A stretch of DNA of 64,000 bases from Cyanoderma ruficeps (GCA_008694505.1 VZDJ01000216.1:451455-515454), one strand, 5' to 3'. Shown: positions 30,258-43,553, counted from the first letter of the stretch. Translations and numbers: made by a program. Notes: generated from the sequence alone by a model not told the origin.

Positions 30258-30408
30258 CATCCCAAGAGTCCCATCCTATGCCTTGGAGCATTGGCTAAAT
30301 ACTCCTGGAGTTCTGGCAGCCTTGGGGCCATGACCATTCCCTGGAGAGCCTGTTCAGTGCCCAACCACCCTCTGGGGGAAGAATCTTTCCCTGAAATCCA
30401 ACCAAAAT
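30258..30408 (-). mobile_element. CR1 LINE fragment
   Basis: Diverged reverse-oriented CR1 (CCATTCCCTGGAGAGCCTGT, CTGGGGGAAGAATCTTTCCC), same subfamily region as 19109-19332. Confidence 0.75.
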
Positions 30409-31801
30409 ACTCAAGGCCCAGCTGAGCACACAGGCACTGATCCCTTGGTTGGGTGTCTGGAGGGGTCAGCACCCAGCAGCACCAGGACAAAGCTGGGCAC
30501 CAGTGACAGACACTGTGCCCGTCACCCAGAGCAGAAGCCTCCAAGGGTGATCCCTGGGCTGCCCTGAGCATCCCCTGGGTGGCTGTGACACCTGGTACCC
30601 CCATCCCCTATCCCCTCCTTCCATCTCAGCAGCCTGTGGGCACCCTCCAGTCGTGTTGCTTTGTGCCCAGTCACCACCAGCCCCCCCCGCTGCTGGGCCA
30701 GGCTGGGCACTCAGTGTCACTGCACTCTTCCTGACCAAGCCATTTCCAGTAAAGCCAGAGTCAGGCATGGAAAGAGGAACAAGTTTCTTACAGAGAAAGT
30801 GAAACTTAATGCATCCCTTCCCCAACTGGGCAAACCACAGCGCGTGCAAGCTCATCCTTCCCACCCATCTCCTCTTCCTCCCTCGTTCCAGAGAAGAGCT
30901 TTCAGCAGATCTGCTGCTCACACTGCTCTGTCTTCAGCCCCTGCACTAAGGTAAGTCACCACGAACAGCTGGGGACACTCTCCTCTTCTGCCACCACTTT
31001 CCAGTCCTTGCTCCCTGTCCTACTTCATTCTGCACTTCCTCCTCCATGAGGGTTCAAAGTAGAAAAACGGGGAGAAGATGATGTGGGGGGAAGAGGAATC
31101 TGCAGGAATCTGTCCTTGCTCTGTGTGACTGTGGACATCACTGGGCTCTGCAGGCTTGTCCCAGACTGAGAATCTCAGGTTTTGGGGTAGGTCCGTGTCC
31201 TTTCTCCCAGCTCTGCATGTTGGAGGTTTGCATCCCATTTGCCATTTTTCCCTTTCCTGTTTGTCACTGTCGTGTTTCTGCTTCCTTTCCTCCTTTGTGC
31301 TCTCTATCCCATGGGACCACTGCCCCACAGAGCAGTGCTGCTCCTCCCCAAACTGGAATAAACCTTCTCTGCAGGCATCTGACATGCCTCTACCCACGCC
31401 CAGGACATGGAGGAAAAGGTTTGTGCCATGCTCCATGTCCCAATCCCAGAGCTCTGCCATGGGCATGCGAGAGATTTTCAGTGACATCAGTGATTTCAGA
31501 ACACCCAGCCTCAAAACCCTCCCAGGAATNATGGATGGATCCACACCCAGCCCATGTCCCACAGAGAGGGGTGGATTCGCACCCATCCGTTGCAATATCG
31601 GACACACAAAGGATGAGGCAGGCAGCAGAAGGTCAGGCAGTGAGGCGTTACTTTAATTTTTCTGACTTTATTATATAAACTTTTTACAAAAGGCAAAAGA
31701 TTGGCTGCACAGGTTGCCACCTCTCTGACCTTGTGGTCAACATCAACACCAATCATATTTCTCCTCCCAGAGGGGAAATATGTAAACAAAATAGATAATT
31801 C

Positions 31802-31820
31802 TAAATATATATATATATAG
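31802..31820. repeat. TA microsatellite
   Basis: About nine TA dinucleotides within an AT-rich, 3'-UTR-like segment. Confidence 0.85.
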
Positions 31821-34475
31821 TTTACGTAAAACTAGGTAAGAATTTCTACTACAAAATTGCAAACACTCACAAAGCAAGAAAGCTTAAAGCGACACCCCCC
31901 TGTGCAGGAGTTGTTTGTCCTGCGGCTGTTGGGGCACCCACAGCCTCAACGACATCACCAGGACACTCCTGGGTCGCCCCAAAGGAAAGGAGCGGGTGAC
32001 ACAACCCCGTGCAAGGTGACCTCAGACAAATTCTGAGAGAAGCTGCACTTGGTGACCCCAGCTTGTCAGCAGCTCCAGGAGCAGAGGGACAACCTCACCC
32101 AGAGAATGGTGTGGAGCGGGCAGAGGGTCCCACAGCCCCCAGGGGATCCATCCCCCAGAAGTTGTGTCAGCACTGGGAGGGAGGGGAGGTGGCTCCTCTG
32201 GAATTCAGGCAATGTGGCCCTTAGAACTGGAGAACTGTGCAGCTCCAGCGAGGGGGGAGGAAGAGTTTTCCAGGGCAAAAGTGCTTATTCATCACCAGAG
32301 CTCTTCTGGAAATTGTCCAAAATGTGGCTGTTTGAAGAAGTGAAACCTCTCCTCAGCACGTCCCTCCTGTGACATAACTCTGAGGAGAGGTTTCTGCTCC
32401 CTGCAAGAGGTGGGAGCAGGGCAGAGGCTCACCCTGGGAATGTCCCTCCCAGGCAGGGCTCACTCTTGGTTCTGCTTCTTCATCAGAAACCTTGTACCTG
32501 TCCAGCTGCAGGAAGGGAAGCTGAGTTTTTGGGAAAAATCTCTTCCTGCAGTCCCTGTGCTGGGGTGCAGCACCCAGGGAGCACAGCACGGCACACAGGC
32601 AGCTCAGAACTGTCCCCAAGCTGCTCCCAGGGCGTCCCCAGCACCTGCAGCACTCCAGGAACACGAGCACAAACGTGGGCAGGGCTCGGGGCTGGGCTGG
32701 AGGGATCAGCATGAAAACAAACAGTGGGATGCCTTTTATCCCAGAGGGAGTCTCTGTGGAGTACATCAGCTGGAATGTTTTCCAGCAAACTGAGAGGCTG
32801 GAACAAAGCCAGGGCAGCCAGGAAAGTAATTTCCACTTTCTGTTTCACAATAATTGATCTGCCTCATTTGCAGTGCTGGAAGCAAAGGGCCTGGCCAAAA
32901 TTTGCAGGAAAATTGACTTTTGTGTGAAGTCTCACTCTGCCTCCTTTGAAATCTCACCTCTCAACTCGGTCTGGAGGAACAGCTGGAACCTCTGCTCAGG
33001 TCCAGGCCAGCTCCTGCAGGGAGCAGAGCAGGGGCTGGATCTGACTGTGGTGGGTCCTCAAACGTAGAAAATGGAGCATTTTAAGGTTAAAGTCAGAACA
33101 AAGCCAAGTGAGACCTGGAGCTGCTCCTTGTGGCCAAGCTGAGCCTGACCACAGCGGGGATGTCACCACCTGGCCATGTGTGGGGAAGAACGTCCCACTG
33201 AACTTTGGCTTTAACTCAACTGATCTATTTCTCCCAATAAAAGAAATATTTAAGTAAAAAGCGGTGCTTTGTGGGGTGTTCTGCCATAGTTCCACTCCAA
33301 ATCCCTGAGAAATGAGAAGGAATGGAAAAGCACAGCCAGGTGTGCTGGGACTGAGGCCTTGGGGTGCCAGAGGCTTCCCCACCATGGGGAGTTCCCCAGG
33401 GGGGCCAACGCTGTGAGTGTCTGCTCACACCCAGACTGGCACAGGGACAGCCCTGGTGCCACCCTCCCTGGAGCCACACCAGGGAACAGACTGCGGCAGG
33501 GCAGGGACAGGCAGGTTCCTAAACCAGCTGCTTTTACCCCAGGACTCAGGTGGAAAGAGTCAGGTAAGGGCCTCACCTCCCCTGTTGCATGGCTGCAGGG
33601 ACAGTGGGGTCTGCACAGCTGGAAGGACCAAGCTCTCTGAAATCCCCCCGATCCCAGTGACCAGAAGCTCTCAGGGATTCACCCAGCCCAGCTTTTCCAA
33701 GCAGGATGTGTTTTCCCAAGCCAAAGCCCACACAGAACCATCCTACAGTGGATTCTCCGAGCCTTCCTTTCCCTCCCCGGGGCTGTGCAGAGGGCAGAGC
33801 ACCACAACAGCTCTCACCTGGCCCCAGGGTCACAGCCAGGTCACCACAGGGCTGCTGCAGCTCCTGCCCCACCCGCTTTTACAGCCTCAGCCCGTCGTTT
33901 CCCCGCCCTCAGGCTCGGGGATCCTCCAGGGAGGAGAGGGCCCGGTGGAAGTGCTGACTCGTGTCTGCGGAGTCACAACCCCGGCCGTGCCCGCAGCGCC
34001 GTTCCCTGCTCGGGGCACGGCACAGAGCTCGGGCACAGAGCTCGGGCACAGAGCACGGCATCCCAGTTCAGCCATCGGGGAGTGAATCAGCAGCTCCGGA
34101 GGCGCCTGGCTGGGATCAGCTTCCCTTGCAGAGGATCTGTGTTCCTGGGGCTGGACTTTGCCATCAATCCAGCCCAAGGAGCCTGGCCAGCGGCCCAGAG
34201 CAGCGCCACAGAGAGGTTCTGTTCCCCCAGCAGGTTTTCGCCTCCCCCCGAGAGCTGCCCACGGCCTCGGGCCCTGGCACAGCCGCTTCCAGCTCCCAGC
34301 GATCAATGCTGATTGAATTGCTGCAGCGTCTTCCAGGAAACTGCTGCTGCCTCCATGTGTGGGTGGAGAAAGCAGAGGAGGGACCTGGGGGCACCAGAGC
34401 AGGGCTGGCCTTGGCTCATCCTGCTGGGAAACCCCCAGGGCCAGGCACAGACTCTGCCAGGAGAAAGAGGAGTAG

Positions 34476-35028
34476 CCAGGAGATTGAGGCGGGGATTGTG
34501 CCCCCCTGCCCCCAGGTCAGACCCCACTGCAGAGCTGCCCCAAACCAGCACAGGAGGGACCTGGAGCTGCTGCAGAGAGCCCAGAGGAGGCTCCAGGGTG
34601 AGCAGAGGGATGGAGCAGCTCTGCTGGGAGGAAAGGCTGGGAGAGCTGGGATTGGTCACCTGGAGAGGAGAAGCTTTGGGGTGACCTCATTGTGACCTTC
34701 CAGGACCTGAAGGAGCTGCAGGAAACGTGGAGAGAGACCATTGACAAGGGCTGGAGCAACAGGACACAGAGAATGGTTCCCACTGCCGGGGGGCAGGGCT
34801 GGATGGGATGTGGGGCAGGAATTGTCCCCTGGCAGGGTGGGCAGGCCCTGGCACAGGGTGCCCAGAGCAGCTGTGGCTGCCCCTGGATCCCTGGCAGTGC
34901 CCAAGGCCAGGCTGGACACTGGGGCTGGAGCAGCCTGGGACAGTGGGAGGTGTCCCTGCCATGGCACTGGCTGAAATTGATGTTCCCAAAGGTCCCTTCC
35001 AACCCAACCCCTTCTGTGATTCTGTGAC
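34476..35028 (+). mobile_element. CR1 LINE, longest 3' fragment in window
   Basis: About 550 bp. It extends from the CAGGTCAGACCCCACTGCAG region through CACAGGAGGGACCTGGAGCT, the GTGACCTTCCAGGACCTGAA segment, and the common tail to ATTCTGTGACT. The other CR1 copies in the window are shorter 5' truncations of this type. Confidence 0.92.
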
Positions 35029-37006
35029 TCGTTGGTCTGCATTTTCTAGAGGAGGAGTTAGTGCTTTTCAGTGCTATTGTTCCTAAACTCGACCTTTGTG
35101 GATGCTGCCAGCGCAGGGGAGGAATCCAAATGCCAGTGCTGAGGCAGCAGAGGCTGCTGGAGGCTGCAGCCAGCGTGGGGAGGCTGAGCAGCTGGCACAA
35201 AGCTGGGCTCTGTGCAGTGGGGGCACTGGCCCTCTCCCGCAGCCTGTAGAGCATGCCAGAGGTCAGCCCAAGGCTTGAGGAAAAGCACTTTGAGGTGAGA
35301 TGGAGATTTCTGGCCACGTTTTGGAGGCTCCCCCTCGGAGCCACAGGGGACAGCAGCCCCGGCTTTAACCCACTGCTCATCAGGATTATTTTCCTGCCGT
35401 TAAGGTGCAGGAGTTAAATCCCTCCAGATCCCAGAAGAGTGACCCTGCAAGGCCCTGAATCCACCTGCAGAGCCTCGCAGGCATCATCAGCCCCACCTTC
35501 CTGCCCACAAAGCTTTTTCCCATCATAAAGATCTGGGAGTTTTGCCCCCACACGGGTCAGGGTTTCACCTCCATTAGCTGCTTTCCAAAGTGTCCCAGAA
35601 TCCCAAATCCAAGTTTCCAAACCAGCCCCTCTGAGCAGCACCAAGGAGTGAAACCCTGCATGGCCCCAGCCCAGGGCAGAGCTCTGCCAGACCCAGCCCC
35701 TCTGGCCAGGGGCAGCAGCACAGCCTTCTGGAGAGCACAGCTCCCACCGCGCTGCCACGGGCTCTGCAGAGCCAGCCCTGACCTTTGGAACCTCACCTGC
35801 CACCCACACCCAAGCTCCCCTTCCTGCTGAGGCAGGGAGAGAACAGGGCCTGGAGAGCCTGAACTCGTGAGAACAGCCCAAAGCTCCTTCCCAGCAGGAT
35901 CACACCTTGAGAAGTGGTTCGGGTGAAACAACACCCTGAGAAGGTCCCAAAGCACTTCAAAACTTTGGTGAAGCCCTTTATCCAAATCCCACCAATGGGG
36001 AACAGAGGTAAAGTGAAGTGCAGCGATGTGGACCTTCCACATCCAGCAATGAGTGACTGAGGACACCTCCCTCATCACCATCCTCATCATGCTCCAGAGC
36101 CAAGCACGAGATGCAGGCTCAGACCCCAGCGGGCTGCGGCCCTGCCCTGGAGATGAGCCAGGGCAGTTTGTAGCCCCAGGGCACGCCGAGATCCCTGTGG
36201 GTGCTTCATGCCTGGGCTGGGAACTCTTCAGCACGTCCAGGGACACAGAGGCCCCCACTGCCAGGGGCTGAAAGCCCCCTGCACACATCCTGAGGGTCCC
36301 GGGGGGCTGTGCTGTGTTGCAATTGGGAGCAGATTCACAAAGAGAGCCTCTGTTCAGGCACCGAGCTATAAATACTCCTTTCTGAAAAGGCATAACTGGA
36401 AAAATGTCTAAATGTCTATTTTTGCCTCCTCTGCTTCACCCACTCGAAACATTGACATCATACCAAGCTCCTACTGAGGCAGAGTCACTGCGAGAGCTGC
36501 AGCACCACAACTGCTCCCAGCACCAGTGCAGGGACAGGAGAACAGCAGCTTTGTGTCCCGGAGGATGGAGCAGTGCTCCCCTTCCCGGGGAGGGGAATTC
36601 TTGCACGGAAATGGCAGCTTTTGCACCGCTCTGTGACCCGAGAGAAATGACTCAGCAAAGGCCAGGTCAGGCTGGCACAGCTTTCTCCTGGTTCATCCGA
36701 GGGCCAGGACTCCTCCAAGAGGTTTCAGCAACCCCGGCAGCCTCAGCAGCCAGGCACGGAGGGGTTTCCTCAGGCTCCCCCTCTGCGGGGACACTGTCAC
36801 AGGGGTGTCACCTGCCCACAGAGTCCCAGCACCGTGCCAGCACTCTGCACCATCACAAGTTAAATGTTTTATTTCAAATGCAGAGGCTGTGGCTTGCTCC
36901 AAACCTGACAGCAGAGAACGGGATGTATTTCCACCCCCTCCTGCTTTCATTCCAATCAGCCTTTCAGGAAAAGACTACAAGAGTTAAATGCTGCTGGCAG
37001 GGGAAG
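35029..37006. other. Region downstream of CDRT4, no gene seen
   Basis: Mostly unique sequence with chance frames on both strands. No CR1 or LTR is evident. It includes the end of the CDRT4 transcript if that extends past its proximal poly(A) signal. Confidence 0.45.
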
Positions 37007-37012
37007 TTTAAT
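37007..37012 (-). terminator. CDRT4: CDRT4 poly(A) signal candidate (ATTAAA)
   Basis: On the minus strand ATTAAA lies 60 bases after the CDRT4 stop at 37072. Confidence 0.45.
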
Positions 37013-37071
37013 AGAGCCTGGAAACGTTCCGGGGCATCTTCTCCCTTTCCTTTCCTTCAGCTGCAGCCAGG

Positions 37072-37451
37072 TCATTCCCTGCGGCTGGAACGCGCCAGGT
37101 CGCTCCGGGGCAGGGCAGCCGAGGGAGGTTTTCTTGCGAAAATGATCCTGTGGTGAACACTGGGCGGTGCCGAGGCGGGACCCGCGGGAATTCCCGTGGA
37201 TCCCTCCCGGGTCCCGGCGGTGCCGCTGCCCGTGCCCCGCTCGGGGCTGGGCTCGGCGGGGCCCCGGGGCTCGGTGCGGGGCCGGGGCCGTGCGGGGACA
37301 GCGGGGACACCGCGGGCAGCCCAGCCCAGCCCCTCCTGCACCAGCAGCAGCCGCACCAGCGGCCCCGTGTGGGTCACGTAGGCGGGCCCGGGGGGCTCCC
37401 GGGGCACCAGGGCGCTGGGCAGCCCCACGTTGGGCGAGGGCAGCGCATCCC
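37072..37451 (-). CDS. CDRT4: CDRT4 homologue, last coding exon
   Basis: CDRT4 (CMT1A duplicated region transcript 4) is a small protein of unknown function encoded next to TEKT3 in mammals. The acceptor GGGTTCCAG ends at 37452; the exon reads in phase from a split codon, then DALPSPNVGLP, the hallmark PGPAYVTHT (mammalian PWPAYVTYT), and, near the C-terminus, HHRIIFARKP (mammalian KIIFARKP), ending at a TGA (37074-37072). About 125 residues are encoded here. The middle is a Pro/Arg/Gly-rich stretch with extreme GC content that no longer resembles the mammalian protein, whereas both motif ends are kept. The gene position and strand match human synteny. The upstream exon with the start codon is not certain (see 50063-50185). 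Similarity was judged from memory. Confidence 0.75.
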
Positions 37452-38575
37452 CTGGAACCCAAAAACACAGCGTGAGAGCGCAGCCGGGCGCTGCCGCCAG
37501 CCCCCTCCCCGGGAAGGGTCACCAGAGTCATTTGGTGGCACCAGGGACGCTTTGGGAGCCAGGGACCCCACAGGGATCGGCCACGGGGGCAGCACCGAGA
37601 GGCAGCAGTGCCTGCGGCTGCCCTGCACCGAGACCCAAATAACCCAGGGGAGAAACGGCTGCTCGCCGCCCTTTCCAGCCTTTGTGCCCGAATTTGTGTG
37701 GTGGAGCACAGGGTGTGAGTCTGCCCGGGGGATGGGGCTCGGCTCGCCTCCCCCGTGCTCCCTGCACACAGGGATCTCCCCTGTCCCTGCACACAGGGAT
37801 CTCCCCTCCCTGCAGGGACAGCACTGGGAGCAGTGCCCCGCAGCCCGGGCCCTTCCCGGAGTCACAAACAGGAACAGCCTCACCCGTTTTCAGGGGAAAA
37901 AAAATAAAAAACCTTCCGCACCAAAAGAAGTTGTTGCTGCTGTGGCATTAACCCTGTACCTGTGCTGTGCACACGGAGCTCCCCCAGCAGGAAAATCCAA
38001 CCAAAAAACGCCTGGGGTTAGATTCTGAGCTATCAGACCGCGGCACTCTCAGTGCTTCACCAGCATTCCTTTGGGCAGGCCGGGGTCGTCCCTGTCCCCG
38101 GAATGCCTGTCCTGACTCTCAGTGGGAGCCTTTGACCCTTGTTCAACGCTGAGCTTTTCAGGCTGATGTGGAGAAGACCCACTACAAGGGGGTTAAATAA
38201 GTTTTTATAGAATGCTTTCCCTGCATTACATCCCTGGGGAGGCCCCGCAGAAGCGACTCCTTCACGCCAAGAGCGTGGCAGGAGTGCCCTGGGAGCTGAG
38301 GGTGGGAATGCAAAGCCTTGGAGGGAGGATGCCAAGGGGAAGCCCAGAGCTGACAACATCAAAACGAGCTGGGGCCATCAGTCACACTCTGCTATTCACA
38401 GCCTGTGCTTGGCTACTGCCCTGGAGGTGATTCCAGAGGCCAGGGAGGGAGGGCTCCACCACATCCCTGGGAATGCTCTGAGCATGAGCTCCCGTCCCTG
38501 CAGCACCTGCCACTGAGAGCTGTCCCAGCTTTCCCTGGGATCCCGGGAAACTGCCTGCCTCCCCTCCTGCTGCAG

Positions 38576-38728
38576 GCACAGATCACTGCAGGGCACTGCA
38601 GGGCACTGCAGATCACTGCAGATCACTGCAGGGCACTGCAGATCACTGCAGATCACTGTGGATCACTGCAGGGCACTGCAGATCACTGCAGATCACTGCG
38701 GATCACTGCAGATCACTGCGGATCACTG
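38576..38728. repeat. 10-bp minisatellite GATCACTGCA
   Basis: About 15 decamer units alternating GATCACTGCA and GGGCACTGCA, with later GATCACTGCG/TG variants. Confidence 0.93.
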
Positions 38729-39212
38729 CTGCCACTGCCTGCCCTGCCCTGCCTGGGGCTCCTCTGGAGCTGTCCATGCTGAGGGACCAGGACCTGCTCC
38801 AGAGGGAAATGACCCCACACACTCCTGTCCCAGCCACCTCGGGGTCTGGCTGAGGCACTGGGGGCACTGGTGGGACTGGGATGTCCCCTCCAGGCTGTGG
38901 CACCTGAGATGAGCCGGGCCCCCACAGCTGCAGACATCCCCAGAGTTCAGTTTGGCCGTTTTCAGCCTTGGCACAAGCTGCCCCAGGGGCTCTGGAGGAC
39001 ACTGTGCTGTGGATTCCCTCTGCATGACTCCGAGGATATAAAAATAGCTGCAGCCGTGGTCCTGCAGGGCTGTGGCAGCTCCCACCCTGGGCTGGCAGCA
39101 CAGGACTCCAGGAGAGGATGGGGCTCGGAGGCAGCCAGAGGAGCCACCCCAGCACAGAGAGCAGCCCTGGGGCAGCCCAGCCTCCGCAAACACTTCGGTG
39201 TCCTGTTCTCCA

Positions 39213-39326
39213 AGGCCAGGCTGGACAGGGCCTGGAGCACCCTGGGCTATGGAAAGGTGTCCCTGCCATGGCAGGGGTGGGACAAGATGAGCTTTAAGGT
39301 CCCTTCCAACCCAAACCAGCCTGAGG
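39213..39326 (+). mobile_element. CR1 LINE terminal fragment
   Basis: AAGGCCAGGCTGGACAGGGC, GGTGTCCCTGCCATGGCAGG and TTAAGGTCCCTTCCAACCCA are typical CR1 3' strings. Confidence 0.85.
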
Positions 39327-41756
39327 CTCCAAAAATGGAATCAAAAAGCCTCCTTTGTGCACCACAAGCTGCCCCCGGCATCCAGCTGTGGCTCAGCAGC
39401 TGCCAGAGCAGAGCCAGAGCTGCCCGAGGCTGCTCCCCCAGTGTGGCAGCACAGCCCCAGGCTCAGCCCAGCCAGGCTGTAAATCAGGCTCAGGGTGTTG
39501 GGGCTCCGCAGGAGCCCCCCTTGGAGAGCAGAGTGTAAAAGACCCCTTGCTCAAACAATGAGCCTTTTGTGATGCTGGAAATGGGAAAACCCAGAATTTT
39601 ACAGCTCATTATAGAATTATGATTCCTGTGAGAGTGGGGACACACATGGCCCCCTTTAAATCCAAATCAATGCTGCTGAGCTTCAAGGCCCTGACAGGCA
39701 AAGGTCCACTTTTTTAACAGCATCCAAAAAAGCACCACCACAGACCAACCAGACAGATACACAGAGGCATCATCACACAGCGAACACAGCTTCTCCTCAT
39801 CAGCCTGAGCTCAGAGCACATGCTGAGGTCTGCTCAGGCTTTCCCCAAATTTCAGACCAAATTATCAATTCACTTCATCAGCAGGCTGTGCTGTATTGCT
39901 GCCACTGTGTGAGGCTTCATGTGGCTCATTTTCTTTTCCTTTTCATGATGATAACGAAACAAAACCTCAGATGAAGGCGTGGTGCTAAACCCTGACTCAC
40001 TGGAGCTGAGCCCTGCAGTGCCAGCACAGAGCAGAGCAAACAGCCCTGCCTGCTCTGCTTCCATCCTCCAGCTGCAGGACCGGGGTAACGCAAGGAAAAG
40101 CCCTCCCCAGGGGAAGGAGGGAGGGTGGATTTCTGAGCCATTCCAGTCATAAAGCACCCAGCACTTTGCCTCCTGCTACAACTCCTGAGTTCAATCCTCA
40201 GGGCTGCTGGCAGCAGGACAGGTTTCACACTCTTATATTTAGAGAGCCTCGCCTGACAAACAGCCAGAGCTGTCGCCTGTAAATCAGGGGCTTCTGACAG
40301 GGCCCAGAGCAGGCAGTAAAAGCAAATGGGGGAAATGAAATTACAGGCTGCAGAGGGACCTCTGCGAAAGAATAAGCTTTTATTTTCTGTTTCTAAAGTT
40401 CATAATCATTAGAAATATTTCTCCCTCTGTTCTTTCATTTGTGTTTAAGCCAGTCCCTGCTGTCAGGCCCTGGGCCCCCTCAGCTCCCTGTTCACTTGGC
40501 TCTGGCCACGTGGGTCCCACATTCCTGCAGGGAATGTGCCCTGTCCTGCAGGAGCTGACAGAGCTCAGGAGATGCCACACGAGGCTCCCGTGGCCAGGGG
40601 AGGCAGGAGCAGCCTGGGCACTCACACATCCCTGCAGCTCAGGGCTCCAGGCTCAGGGACAGGGTCCTGCCTGGGATGGGGACCCCAGCACGAGCAAAGG
40701 GGCCTTGGGGGGCACTGTGAGATCCATGGCTGGGTCAGCCCTAAAGGCCTTTTCCAGCATTAATGACCCTACAATCCCCCACTGGCATGGGGTTCTCATT
40801 CACACTGGAACATCTCCTTTTCCTACAACCCAGGAGAGGCACAGAAAACTCCTGGAGTACCCTGGGAAGAAGCAGCAGCTGATGTCCCTCCTGCCCCAAA
40901 GCCTGGGGGCCAGGAAGGCTGACGAGCACTATTGGGAACATCCTAATGCTGCGTTTTTCTTGCTTGGCCTGCATGGCTGGGGATGCTCAGGACAGAGACC
41001 TCCTGCCTCCAAGGCTTTTCCAACCTCTCAGCAGAAGCAGAAGGAGGAGAACCAAGTGCTCCTCTGACAGAAGCAAAATTCAGCCTTTCCTTGTCCTGTG
41101 CAACTCCACAGCACTTTGCTCCTGTCTCCAGCAGGATTTTAATTTGACCCTAAACACAAAGATGGAACAACAACTGCAAAATCAACTGCTGGGAACCAAA
41201 TCAAGCCGATGAAAGGATAAGAGCAACAAAAATCCCCTTTATTCATTCATCTGATCCTAGTGTTTGAAGTTCTCCACGAGCAGCTCCCAAGCCAAGCTCC
41301 TCCCTGTGTGTGAGCTGGGGGCTGTGTGATGAAGATGGAAAGAGAGGATCACAGGCTCTGAAAGGGGAGGAGCAGGAACAGATCAACAGAAGAGGCAGAT
41401 TTGGGAAGTCAGGATCCTGTGACAAATTCCAGGGAAGGTGAAAAACCTCATCTAGGTGCCGGGGCTACAGTGAAAAGCCAACAGAAGGAACACATAGCTC
41501 AACAGGTATTTTATTCCTGTTTATTCCAGGACAGGCTGGATCCAACATAGTGCCCATCCACTGCCTTCAGGGGCTTTGGATCCACTGGGAATTGAGCCAG
41601 GACTGGCTGGGGTGGCTGATTAGCCAAGGTTCCACCCCAGCCCAGGGGGTTCCACACTCCCAAGTACTTCCAAACAGGTGCTGAGGTGGGAATGAATCCC
41701 TGTGGATCACATCCTGCTCACCAAGGCCAGCAGCTACACTCACATTCCAGGACCAG

Positions 41757-41802
41757 CCCCGAGGAGGAAGGAGGAAGGAGGAAGGAGGAAGGAGGAAGGA
41801 GC
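41757..41802. repeat. 7-bp repeat GAGGAAG
   Basis: About six perfect GGAGGAA heptamers; purine-only on this strand. Confidence 0.9.
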
Positions 41803-43553
41803 GTGGGGTCCCCCAGCAGCAGGAGGATGCAGGCAGTGCATGCCCAGGTGTCCTGGGACACAGGAGGGGAGCCCTGAGCCATGGCCACAGCCATCTGCTG
41901 CCTCCCGCTCTCACTCCAGCTCTGCTCTCTGCACACACACCATCATCGGGCCTTGCTGCACGTCCACTTTTTTCTTTTTACAGAGGGGAAGAGAACGCAC
42001 CCACGAGGAAAGGGAAGGTGCCCTCAGGGTAGAAATGGTTGGTGCTGCACCCCTGATGCTGCAGTGGCCATGCAAACAACCCCCAGGATAGCAGGGGCGG
42101 TGCCCCAGCTGCTGCTGCTGGTTTGACCCCAGAGCAGGGGACACAGCCCAGGGCAGGACGGGGATGCCCCAGCCAGGGCAGAGGCAGCTCCTGGGTGGGC
42201 TGCTGTGAACAGGGGGATCCACCAGGCTGCTGCTGCTGCTTCAGCCAGCTCAGCTCTGTCAGCAGGAGCTCGTCCCTGGTCAGACAAGCAGCAGAGCCTT
42301 GAATTAAACTCTGCTCGAGCTGCTCGCTCCTCCCCAAGCATTCGTCACCTTTTCTGTGCTCCCCGTGCCCTGTGTCCCCCCAGCCCCTCAGCACGGGCAC
42401 CACTCTGGCTGGAGATGGACAGCAGGGACACGTCCCTCCCACAGGAGCCACCAAACAGGGCACACTGAGCTGGGGGAGCCAGCAGAGCACAGAAATTCAG
42501 GAGAAAGTGCTTGTTTATGTGAAAGCACAAGGAGGCAAATAGTTGACATTAAGCTTTTGGGGAGGCTGTGGGACTGGGCTGTTCCTTTCAGCCCTCACAC
42601 AGAGGGCCCCTTTTTGTCTCGCTGTAAAACAGAACCATATTGAAGGGTCTGTGGAATTTCTGGGCATTTTTTCCCCTGGGAGACACAGTGCCCTGCACTG
42701 CGATGCAGATGAAGCAGGATGCAAAGGGCAAGATGTTCAGAAGCGGCTCCACATCCGCCTCCTGCCCTGCTGCTGCCACAGCCCCCCCAAAATCCTGCCC
42801 CCCAAAATGCTCCGTGCTTCCAGCGTGCAGAGGGGCAGAGCCTGGGGGTGCCCCAGGGCCCCCAGCAGCTCCCACCCCTGGGGACAGTGCAGGGACCAGT
42901 GCTGAGCCCACCCCCCTCTGCAGAGGGGCCAGCAGCTCCCACCCAGCCCTGCTGAGCTCCAGTCTGACCTGACCCTGCTGATGCACCACACCCTGGGCTC
43001 ACCATCCCACAGCAGTCTGCAGCTCCAGCTGTCCCCAGGAGTGACACCAAGGCCACCCACAGCAGCTCCCTGTCCCAACAAGGGTCTGGATGTGGCTGTG
43101 ACCCCTCCCTGTCTCACCTGTGGAAGTTACACACCACAGCTTTGTCCCAAAACCTTCCTGCCCCACAGGGCTGGGGCCAGCCCAGCAACACCAGCCCAGC
43201 AGCTGTGGACAGGCACCTCTGGAGCACAGAGCCCTTCCTGCAGCTCCTGGTGGCAAAGGCAGGGATTTCTTCACGCCCACAACTGTCCTCAGATGTGCCT
43301 GGGTGACCCTGCAGGAACTCGTGACATCTCACAGGCTCAGCTGGGCACAGACCCCACCGCAGCGCTCAGCCTGAAGCTCCTCACGGCCCTGGGGCTCTTT
43401 CTGCCCGTGTGTGATGGAGGAGCTCGTCCCCTGCAGGCGCTGCCCCGGGAGTGCAGCGGGACAGCAGCGAGGGCTCACACCCAGCGTGGGCAAGGCTGGC
43501 ATGGCCCCTGGACTCCAGTGAGAGAAACCCAACCCTGGCACAGCAGCCAGAGC

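Larger units (their letters stand above)
30137..34475. other. Intergenic, no gene recognised
   Basis: Contains a CR1 fragment (30258-30408), a TA microsatellite (31802-31820) and a 3'-end-like AT-rich segment (31650-31860). A plus-strand splice-like block at 30895-30953 is discussed among the rejected items. Otherwise unique sequence with chance frames. Confidence 0.45.

Noticed and set aside
30895..30953. Plus-strand block bounded by TTCCAG and AAG/GTAAGT with a cysteine-rich frame
   Set aside because: A single short block with one good donor, no partner exons, and no recognisable family. Kept only as a note; RNA-seq junctions would be needed.
34517..35380. 287-residue minus-strand frame
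   Set aside because: It is the complement of the CR1 at 34476-35028 plus flanking chance sequence.
38576..38728. Regular direct repeats resembling a CRISPR array
   Set aside because: Units are contiguous decamers without unique spacers, and the window is vertebrate. The same applies to all other arrays here.
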